DNA of 64,000 nt from Oceanotoga teriensis (GTDB taxonomy: Bacteria > Thermotogota > Thermotogae > Petrotogales > Petrotogaceae). Position numbers and translations under genes: made by a program. The notes under the pieces were generated by a model. The model had not been told where the DNA came from, made no database searches, and saw only the letters and a list, made by a program, of their open reading frames with translations. Positions 27,358 through 33,729 of the stretch are shown in pieces. How positions within the stretch are numbered: the stretch's first letter is position 1; each line of letters begins with the position of its first letter. The DNA lies in NCBI RefSeq assembly GCF_003148465.1, contig NZ_QGGI01000010.1:35998-99997 (forward strand), in the 5' to 3' direction.

Positions 27358-28314
27358 TTATAATATAATATTAAACAAGTATCCAGTTAATATTATAGCA
27401 ATAGACGTAATAGCAAAAAATACTATTATAAGCTTAGGTTTTATAACTTTTCTTAATAATATGCCTTCTGGTAAAGATAATGCTGTTGTTGCCATCATAA
27501 AAGCAAGTGCGGTACCTATACCAACACCTTTTCCTATCAAAGCTTCAGCAATCGGAATTGTACCTAATGCATTAGAATAAAGAGGTACAGCTATGATAGT
27601 AGATACAATAACTGAAAATGGATTTTCAGGACCCGCATATTTTATTAAAAATTCTTGAGGTGCATAACCATGGATCAAAGCACCTATACCTATACCTATT
27701 AATAAAAACAACCAAATTCTTTTTATTATATCTTTTACATTTTCTAAAGCAAAAGACATTCTTTGTTTAAAACTTAATTGTTCGATAACAGCATCGCCCA
27801 TTTGCATTTTATAAACATATTCTTCTACTTGATCTTCTAACTTTAATTTTCCAATTATTATACCACCAATAGTACCAATTAATACACCAGATATCACATA
27901 AATAACTGCTATTTTCCATCCAAAAGAAGCCAATAAAATTGCAAAAGCAGCTTCATTTATTATAGGCGACGTAATTAAAAAAGAAAATGTAACTCCCAAA
28001 GGAACTCCACCTTCAATAAATCCAATAAATATAGGAACAGAAGAACAAGAACAAAATGGAGTTACTATACCTAATAAAGATGCCATAAAATTTCCAATAA
28101 TCCCTGGAAATTTTTCAAGAATTTTTTTAGTTTTTTCTGGTGGAAAAAAACTTCTAATAAATGAAATTATAAAAATCATTATCGATAATAATATAATGAT
28201 TTTAATTACATCATAAAAGAAAAAATGAACAGATGAACCTATATTAGAACTTACATCTAATTTGAAAACATTTTCAACTAAAAGAGTTATCAGATTTTCT
28301 AACCATACAAACAT
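27358..28314 (-). CDS. DUF318/ArsP-family permease
   Basis: 318 residues, about eight membrane helices. The conserved FCSCSSVPIFIGFIEGGVPLG stretch (with the adjacent Cys residues) and SFLITSPIINEAA identify the YraQ/ArsP permease family, followed later by VPLYSNALGTIPIAEALIGKG. Members with these Cys residues export trivalent organoarsenicals such as methylarsenite. It starts 12 bp after an ArsR gene and precedes a thioredoxin-like gene, so a metalloid efflux role is the simplest reading; the ligand is not proven. Confidence 0.85.
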   Translation of the reverse strand: MFVWLENLITLLVENVFKLDVSSNIGSSVHFFFYDVIKIIILLSIMIFIISFIRSFFPPEKTKKILEKFPGIIGNFMASLLGIVTPFCSCSSVPIFIGFIEGGVPLGVTFSFLITSPIINEAAFAILLASFGWKIAVIYVISGVLIGTIGGIIIGKLKLEDQVEEYVYKMQMGDAVIEQLSFKQRMSFALENVKDIIKRIWLFLLIGIGIGALIHGYAPQEFLIKYAGPENPFSVIVSTIIAVPLYSNALGTIPIAEALIGKGVGIGTALAFMMATTALSLPEGILLRKVIKPKLIIVFFAITSIAIILTGYLFNIIL

Positions 28315-28326
28315 AATTCACCCCAT

Positions 28327-28599
28327 TTAAATAGATAAAATTTTTAAGACCTCTATTATTTTTTTATCAATTATAAAATAAATGACCTTATTTCCTTCTT
28401 TTTTATAATCTATAATATCAGCATCTTTTAGAATTTTAAGATGTTTTGACAAATTAGGTTGAGAATAGTTTGAATTTTTATTTAACTCACAAACACAAGT
28501 AGGTTCTTTTATTAGTGTTTTTAAAATATTTAGCCTTTCTTCATGTGAAATAGCTTTTAATTTTTTTAAAATATTTTTATTAATTATCAACACCTCCAA
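28327..28599 (-). CDS. ArsR family metalloregulator (permease operon)
   Basis: About 85-90 residues. Winged-helix repressor with the alpha3 metal motif variant TCVCELNKN (Cys-x-Cys), DNA-recognition helix SQPNLSKHLKIL and a wing KKEGNKVIYFI. The listed limit 28599 is an in-frame TTG that lies inside the ribosome site (GGAGGTG, 28596-28590). No ATG or GTG follows at proper distance: the codons after the site are TTG, ATA, ATT. The true start is therefore probably ATA or ATT (28587/28584) or the closely spaced TTG at 28590. It represses its own operon and is released by As(III) or a similar ion (family knowledge). Confidence 0.85.
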   Translation of the reverse strand: MEVLIINKNILKKLKAISHEERLNILKTLIKEPTCVCELNKNSNYSQPNLSKHLKILKDADIIDYKKEGNKVIYFIIDKKIIEVLKILSI

Positions 28600-28604
28600 G
28601 AATA

Positions 28605-28662
28605 ATATAATTTTTTAATTATATAACAATTTGATTATATACTGATATTTTTATAAAATCAA
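28605..28662 (-). promoter_or_regulatory. Promoter and operator of the ArsR-permease operon
   Basis: On the minus strand: -35 TTGATT (28662-28657), 17-bp spacer, -10 TATAAT (28639-28634). Between the -10 and the ribosome site is a perfect palindrome ATATAATT-N4-AATTATAT (28624-28605). This is the expected place and size for an ArsR dimer site. Confidence 0.65.
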
Positions 28663-28717
28663 CATCTTTATAAAAATTAACAAAAATAAAAAAAAAATTA
28701 ACGAAATAAATTTAATA

Positions 28718-28743
28718 TATAACTATATGGCGATATAGTTATA
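28718..28743 (+). promoter_or_regulatory. ArsR operator of the acr3 operon
   Basis: Perfect 11-bp inverted repeat TATAACTATAT-GGCG-ATATAGTTATA ending 15 bp before the ATG of the second ArsR gene and overlapping its probable promoter. The ATA/TAT-rich dyad around a short centre is typical for ArsR/SmtB operators. A 12-base part of it (ATGGCGATATAG) is repeated inside the arsR coding region at 29042-29053. Confidence 0.75.
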
Positions 28744-28758
28744 AAGAGGGGTGATTTT

Positions 28759-29091
28759 ATGGAAGACTTAATAGAAATTATAAAAATATTTTCAGATGAA
28801 ACAAGAATTAGAATATTTAACTTATTATATGAAAAAGAATGTTGTATATGCGATATAGAAAACATACTAAATCTAAAACAACCTAATATATCAAAACACA
28901 TAAAAAAAATGCTTTTATTGAAGTTAATAAAAAAAAGAAAAGAAGGAAATTGGAGTTATTATAGTATAAACTTTGAAAAAATAAATGAATACAAATTTAT
29001 AAATGAAATTATTTTAAAATTAAGAGAAAAAAATTTTTTAAATGGCGATATAGAATCTTTAAAAAAACAAAAAAATATTTGTAAGGGGTGA
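28759..29091 (+). CDS. arsR: ArsR family arsenic-responsive repressor
   Basis: 110 residues. Winged helix with FSDETRIRIFNLLYE, the metal-binding alpha3 motif ECCICDIEN (three Cys positions as in ELCVCDL), recognition helix KQPNISKHIKKM and wing RKEGNWSYYSI. It heads the operon with acr3 (4 bp downstream) and a phosphoesterase, and a perfect dyad operator precedes it, so negative autoregulation relieved by As(III)/Sb(III) is expected. It differs clearly from the other ArsR on the opposite strand, so the two operons probably answer to different ligands or operators. Confidence 0.9.
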   Translation: MEDLIEIIKIFSDETRIRIFNLLYEKECCICDIENILNLKQPNISKHIKKMLLLKLIKKRKEGNWSYYSINFEKINEYKFINEIILKLREKNFLNGDIESLKKQKNICKG

Positions 29092-29095
29092 TTCT

Positions 29096-30127
29096 ATGAA
29101 AAAAATCAACACTTTTGAAAAATATTTAACGCTTTGGGTAGCTATTAGCATATTAATAGGTATTTTAATTGGGCAATTTATTCCACAAATTCCATTATTT
29201 TTAAGCAAATTTGAATATTTTAATGTATCTATTCCAATTGCAATATTAATTTGGCTCATGATATATCCAATGATGTTAAAAATAGATTTTACAAGTATTT
29301 TGAATGCTGGTAAAAAACCTAAAGGACTTTTTATAACTCTTACTGTAAATTGGTTAATAAAACCATTTACTATGTATTTTTTTGCATGGTTATTTTTAAA
29401 AATTATTTTTAACGGTATAATTCCTGATAATATTGCATCTGAATATTTAGCAGGAGCCGTTTTATTGGGAGCTGCTCCTTGTACTGCTATGGTTTTTGTG
29501 TGGAGTTATTTAACTGATGGTGATGCATCTTATACATTAGTACAAGTAGCTATTAATGATTTAATTTTATTAATCGCATATACTCCAATTGTTGGAATAT
29601 TATTAAAAATTAGTAATATAAATATTCCATTTTCAACAATCTTTTTCTCAGTTTTTATTTTTATAGTTATACCATTAACAACAGCTTATATATCTAGAAT
29701 AAGAATAGTAAAAAAATATGGTGAAAAATATTTAATAGAAAAATTTATTCCAAAGTTCAATTCTATAACTACAATAGGATTATTATTGACCCTTATTCTT
29801 TTGTTTTCATTTCAAGGAGATGTAATAATAAAAAATCCTTTACATATATTTTTAATATCAATTCCACTAATAATACAAACATTTTTCATTTTCGGTATTG
29901 GATACTTTTGGGCTTATAAATGGAATTTAAACTATAGTGTAGCTGCACCTGCTGGAATGATAGGAGCAAGTAATTTTTTTGAATTAGCAGTTGCAACAGC
30001 TATAACATTATTTGGTTTAGAATCAGGAGCAGCTTTGGCTACAGTAGTAGGTGTATTAGTAGAAGTTCCTGTAATGCTAACTTTAGTAAAAATAGCAAAT
30101 AAAACTAAAAATAAATTTATAAATTAG
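29096..30127 (+). CDS. acr3: ACR3 family arsenite efflux permease
   Basis: 343 residues, about ten membrane helices. Acr3 features: KYLTLWVAISILIGILIGQFIP, MIYPMMLKIDF, the conserved Cys in LLGAAPCTAMVFVWSYLTDGD that is essential for As(III) transport in studied homologues, and PAGMIGASNFFELAVATAI. It exports arsenite through the inner membrane driven by the proton gradient. It directly follows arsR and precedes a metallophosphoesterase gene by 12 bp. No arsenate reductase gene is visible in the island. Confidence 0.93.
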   Translation: MKKINTFEKYLTLWVAISILIGILIGQFIPQIPLFLSKFEYFNVSIPIAILIWLMIYPMMLKIDFTSILNAGKKPKGLFITLTVNWLIKPFTMYFFAWLFLKIIFNGIIPDNIASEYLAGAVLLGAAPCTAMVFVWSYLTDGDASYTLVQVAINDLILLIAYTPIVGILLKISNINIPFSTIFFSVFIFIVIPLTTAYISRIRIVKKYGEKYLIEKFIPKFNSITTIGLLLTLILLFSFQGDVIIKNPLHIFLISIPLIIQTFFIFGIGYFWAYKWNLNYSVAAPAGMIGASNFFELAVATAITLFGLESGAALATVVGVLVEVPVMLTLVKIANKTKNKFIN

Positions 30128-30139
30128 TGAGGTGATTTT

Positions 30140-30904
30140 ATGAAAGTAGCATTTATATCAGATATTCATGGAAATATTGAAGCTTTAACAGCGGTATTAA
30201 ATGATATAAAAAAGCAAAATATAGATAAAATATACTGTTTAGGAGATCTTGTTGGATATGGACCTAATCCAAATGAAGTAATTGAATTAATTAAAAATAA
30301 TAAAATTCAAAGTATTATGGGTAATTATGATGATGCAATAGGAAATGAAAAAGATAACTGTGGATGTTCATATAATCCAGGAAAAGAAACACAAGTTGGA
30401 GATATATCTATAAATTGGACTATTAAAAATACGACTGAAGATAATAAAAATTTTTTAAAAAATTTACCTCATAAATTAAGTATTAAATTAGAAGAAGTTT
30501 CTATTTTATTAGTTCATGGTAGTCCCTTGAATAGTTTGCTTGAATATATAAAACCTGATACAGATGTAAAAAGACTGAATACGATAATAGAAAAAGTAAA
30601 AGAAAATATAGTAATAAATGGTCATACTCATTTATCCATGATTAGAAACGTTAATGGTAAAATCATATTTAATGCTGGAAGTGTAGGAAGAACAAAAGAA
30701 GGGGAAGCAAAAGCAATATATTTAGTTTTAAATATAGAAAGCAATGTATATCATCATGAGTTTAGAAAAGTTGATTACAATGTAAAAAAAACATGCGAAA
30801 AAATAATAGAAAAAGGATTACCAATAGAATTGGCTTTATTTTTAGCTTTGGGATCTCCATATGATATGGGTAAAATTGAAAAAAAGATAAATTTTAAATT
30901 ATAA
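30140..30904 (+). CDS. Metallophosphoesterase (calcineurin-like, YfcE/MJ0936-related)
   Basis: 254 residues. Metal-site motifs in order: ISDIHGN (D-x-H), LGDLVGYGP (GD), GNYDDA (GNxD, with the catalytic His of GNHD replaced by Tyr), VHGSP and NGHTHLS (GHxH), then NAGSVGR. This set belongs to single-domain phosphodiesterases/phosphatases. A Cys-Gly-Cys (DNCGCSYNP) follows the GNYD motif. Co-transcription with arsR-acr3 suggests an arsenic-related or phosphate-related function, but the substrate is unknown. A terminator follows. Confidence 0.85.
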   Translation: MKVAFISDIHGNIEALTAVLNDIKKQNIDKIYCLGDLVGYGPNPNEVIELIKNNKIQSIMGNYDDAIGNEKDNCGCSYNPGKETQVGDISINWTIKNTTEDNKNFLKNLPHKLSIKLEEVSILLVHGSPLNSLLEYIKPDTDVKRLNTIIEKVKENIVINGHTHLSMIRNVNGKIIFNAGSVGRTKEGEAKAIYLVLNIESNVYHHEFRKVDYNVKKTCEKIIEKGLPIELALFLALGSPYDMGKIEKKINFKL

Positions 30905-30915
30905 ATTTTAAATAT

Positions 30916-30963
30916 AAAAACAAGGATTTATAGCAATAAAATAATTATAGATCCTTGTTTTTT
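30916..30963 (+). terminator. Terminator of the acr3 operon
   Basis: Stem AACAAGGAT-T-TATA pairs with TATA-G-ATCCTTGTT around an AT-rich loop, followed by T6. Confidence 0.8.
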
Positions 30964-31005
30964 AGATTTATTAACTTTTATAGATGATTTGAAATGATTA
31001 AAATA

Positions 31006-31305
31006 TTAAAATTGATTTATAGGACCTAAAAAGTCTTCTTCTATCTCTTCATCATCAATTCTTAAAAAATGATCATTTAAATTTTTTATTTCCGAACCCT
31101 TTACCCAATTTCCCGCTTTATTGTATACAACACAGAATTTTTCACCTTTTTTCAGTTTACGCAACACTTCCCCTTTAGATAATATATCTTCAACATAGGG
31201 AATAGAACCAAAATCCATACTTGTTTTTAGTTCAGAAATAATTTTTTTTGTTACTGGGTTTTCATATTTTACGGCATAAACCCAAAAATCTATTCCGCTG
31301 TTCAA
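31006..31305 (-). CDS. Small hypothetical protein, resembles DUF3892
   Basis: 99 residues starting at TTG 31305 with GGGAGGG 7 bases upstream. Layout: N-terminal strand FWVYAVKYEN, a KGEVLRKLKKGEKFCVVYN middle, GNWVKGSEI, and an end FLRIDDEEIEEDFLGPI. This order resembles DUF3892, whose members end in YLRT-x-DNLG; the match is by eye and weak. Alone on its strand between the arsenic island and the PTS operon. Confidence 0.55.
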   Translation of the reverse strand: MNSGIDFWVYAVKYENPVTKKIISELKTSMDFGSIPYVEDILSKGEVLRKLKKGEKFCVVYNKAGNWVKGSEIKNLNDHFLRIDDEEIEEDFLGPINQF

Positions 31306-31651
31306 ATTTATCCCTCCCTGATCAATAATAAAAATAATATTTTTCCCCCTTATAATATGATATTATCATATTATAAAAATAAACTTAAAATGAATATTGC
31401 TATATAATGTTTGGTTATTAAATCTTATTATTTATGATTTATGATGTTTATTCTTGAATAAAGATTAAAAACTTTTTTATATTAAAAAATACAACATAAA
31501 TATTAAAAATATGGCAATTATTAGATTATTGCCACAATGATTTTGAAAGAATAGAAGTGATTTTGCCTTGATTTTATGAGGGTTTTAGTATAAAATCAAT
31601 CTAATGAAAGAAAAAATATTATTATAATTATTCAATGTAAGGAGTGAAATT
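31306..31651. promoter_or_regulatory. 346-bp regulatory region before the PTS operon, with three inverted repeats
   Basis: No gene is seen here. Three dyads are: TTATAATATGA-N5-TCATATTATAA (31350-31376, nearer the minus-strand small gene and a possible operator for it), TGGCAAT-N9-ATTGCCA (31512-31534) and TTGATTTTAT-N12-ATAAAATCAA (31568-31599). The last one contains the only reasonable promoter for the PTS genes: -35 TTGATT, 15-bp spacer, -10 TATAAA. The short spacer and flanking dyads fit an activator-dependent promoter controlled by the PTS regulator at 33730 (inference). Confidence 0.6.
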
Positions 31652-32101
31652 ATGCTTTTAGAATTATTAAATGAAAAAAATATAAAAAGTTGTATAAAAG
31701 CAAAAAATTGGGAAGAAGTAGTAGATGAATCTGGGAAAATACTTTTAAATCAAAATTTAATAACTGAAAACTATATAGAAGCTATGAAAGAATCAATAAG
31801 AAAAAATGGACCTTATGTTGTTATTGCCGATGGAATAGCATTGTTACATGCCAGACCAGAAGATGGCGTAAAAAAATTATGTATGGGTTTAATAACCTTG
31901 AAAGAACCTGTTAATTTTGGAAATAAAGATCATGATCCGGTTAAAGTTGCGATAACTTTGGGAGCAATTGATAATGATCAACATATACAGGCAATGAGAG
32001 AACTCATGAATGTCTTAATGCAAGAAAATGCAATAAATACTATAGCTTCTTTAAAAGAAAAAGAAATATATCAATATATACATAAAATTTTATCTGAATA
32101 G
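31652..32101 (+). CDS. PTS EIIA component (mannitol/fructose-ascorbate type)
   Basis: 149 residues. EIIA-2 fold with the phosphorylated His in ALLHARPEDGV (about residue 69). It accepts phosphate from HPr and passes it to the EIIB encoded next. It is clearly related to the C-terminal EIIA domain of the regulator at 33730 (shared NGPY-VIA-G---L-HA-PEDGVK pattern), suggesting duplication. First gene of the operon, with GGAGTG ribosome site. Confidence 0.9.
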   Translation: MLLELLNEKNIKSCIKAKNWEEVVDESGKILLNQNLITENYIEAMKESIRKNGPYVVIADGIALLHARPEDGVKKLCMGLITLKEPVNFGNKDHDPVKVAITLGAIDNDQHIQAMRELMNVLMQENAINTIASLKEKEIYQYIHKILSE

Positions 32102-32112
32102 GAGGAATCAAT

Positions 32113-32382
32113 ATGAAAATATTATCAGTATGTGGTATGGGTTTGGGAAGTTCTTTAATGTTGAGAATGGCAGTTGAAAGTGTGTTAAAAGAAATGAAAA
32201 TAGATGCAGATGTTGAAGTAGCAGATGTTTCAAGTGCCGTTAGCATGAATGCAGATATAATTGTAGCTTCTCCAGAAATAGCAGAACAACTTGCAGGTCA
32301 TAAGGCTAAGATAGTTTCAATAAAAAATATGACAGATAAAACTGAGATAAAAGAGAAATTAGAAGGTATTATAAATGGTTAA
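32113..32382 (+). CDS. PTS EIIB component (ascorbate/SgaB-like)
   Basis: 89 residues. The phosphocysteine loop C-G-M-G-L-G-S-S lies at residues 7-14 (MKILSVCGMGLGSSLML), as in UlaB/SgaB. Rossmann-like pattern with ADIIVASPEIAEQL. It transfers phosphate from EIIA to the sugar bound by EIIC. Confidence 0.92.
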   Translation: MKILSVCGMGLGSSLMLRMAVESVLKEMKIDADVEVADVSSAVSMNADIIVASPEIAEQLAGHKAKIVSIKNMTDKTEIKEKLEGIING

Positions 32383-32398
32383 ATAGGGAGGTTAAGGG

Positions 32399-33661
32399 AT
32401 GAGTATTTTAAATTTTATTGTTGATGAAGTGTTGAGTCAACCATCAATACTCGTTGGATTGATGGCTATGATAGGACTTATAGCTCTTAAAGAATCATTT
32501 TCAAAAATTGTATCAGGAACACTCAAAAGTATTTTGGGATTTATCATTCTTGGTGCTGGAGCCGGAGTTCTCATAGGAAGTCTTGATAATTTAGGTCCTT
32601 TAATTCAAGAAGGATTCAATGTTCAAGGAGTTATTCCTAATAATGAAGCAATAGTCGCAATTGCTCAAAAAACTTTTGGTAAAGAAACGGCTTTAATAAT
32701 GGGTTTTGGATTTATTGCAAACCTTGCTATAGCAAGATTTACACCTTTGAAATATGTTTTTTTAACAGGTCATCATACATTTTTTATGGCAGCTTTATTA
32801 TCAGCAGTTCTTGGAACAGCTGGAATGACAGGAGTACCTTTAATAATATTGGGATCTATACTTCTTGGTTTTATCATGGTATTGATGCCAGCACTCGCAC
32901 AACCATTCATGAGAAAAATTACTGGAAATGATGATATAGCTTTGGGCCATTTTGGAACAGTAGGATATTTAGCCGCTGGTTTAACTGGTAAATTAGTTGG
33001 AAATCCAGAAAAATCAACAGAAGAAGTTAAAGTTCCATCATCTTTAAAATTCTTGAAAGACTCTATATTATCTACAGCTATAACTATGATAGTTATATTT
33101 TTCATAGTGACTTTAAAAGCAGGCCAAGAAGTGGTGTCAAAATATTCAGGAGGACAAAGTTGGTTCATGTTCTCTATAATTCAAGGGTTAACCTTTGCAG
33201 CTGGTGTAAGTGTTATTCTTATGGGTGTTCGTATGATACTTGGAGAAATAATACCTGCATTCAAGGGAATAGCTGAAAAAATAGTTCCAGAAGCTAAACC
33301 AGCTCTTGACTGTCCTATAGTATTTCCATATGCACCTATGGCAGTTATAATAGGATTTTTAGCAAGCTTTTTAGGTGGAGTTGTTGGAATGTTTTTGATG
33401 AAACCTTTGGGACTTGCAGTTATAATACCTGGGATGGTTCCACATTTCTTTACGGGAGCTACGGCAGGAGTTTTTGGAAATGCAACTGGTGGAAAGAGAG
33501 GAGCTATATTTGGAGCGTTTGTTAATGGTTTAATCATAACATTTTTACCAGCTCTTTTATTACCAGTTCTTGGAGATCTTGGATTTGCAAATACTACATT
33601 TGGAGATGCAGATTTTGGATTAATAGGATTAATAATTGGAAGTATAGCAAAATTATTTTAA
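32399..33661 (+). CDS. PTS EIIC component (ascorbate family, UlaA/SgaT-like)
   Basis: 420 residues, about eleven membrane segments. UlaA-family signatures: LVGLMAMIGLIALKESFSKIVSG, KTILGF-like KSILGFIILGAGAGVLIGSLD, LTGHHTFFMAALLSA, GHFGTVGYLAAG and the late PHFFTGATAGVFGNATGG. It forms the sugar channel. No ascorbate catabolic genes (lactonase UlaG, UlaD/E/F) are in the operon, so the substrate may be another sugar acid or a pentose-type compound. Confidence 0.92.
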   Translation: MSILNFIVDEVLSQPSILVGLMAMIGLIALKESFSKIVSGTLKSILGFIILGAGAGVLIGSLDNLGPLIQEGFNVQGVIPNNEAIVAIAQKTFGKETALIMGFGFIANLAIARFTPLKYVFLTGHHTFFMAALLSAVLGTAGMTGVPLIILGSILLGFIMVLMPALAQPFMRKITGNDDIALGHFGTVGYLAAGLTGKLVGNPEKSTEEVKVPSSLKFLKDSILSTAITMIVIFFIVTLKAGQEVVSKYSGGQSWFMFSIIQGLTFAAGVSVILMGVRMILGEIIPAFKGIAEKIVPEAKPALDCPIVFPYAPMAVIIGFLASFLGGVVGMFLMKPLGLAVIIPGMVPHFFTGATAGVFGNATGGKRGAIFGAFVNGLIITFLPALLLPVLGDLGFANTTFGDADFGLIGLIIGSIAKLF

Positions 33662-33668
33662 ATAAATG

Positions 33669-33697
33669 GCCAGTTTCACTATATATGTGAGACTGGC
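33669..33697 (+). other. Intercistronic RNA hairpin between EIIC and the regulator
   Basis: GCCAGTTTCAC and GTGAGACTGGC pair over 11 positions (one G-U) around a 7-base loop. There is no T-run after it, so it is more likely an RNA-processing or stability element, or a binding site for the regulator's transcript control, than a terminator. Confidence 0.5.
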
Positions 33698-33729
33698 ATT
33701 CAAATATGAATCCATTTGGAGTGATTTAA

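Noticed and set aside
29096..30127. Bile acid/sodium symporter as alternative to Acr3
   Set aside because: The two families share a fold, but the Cys of AAPCTAMVFVWS and the adjacent arsR fit Acr3.
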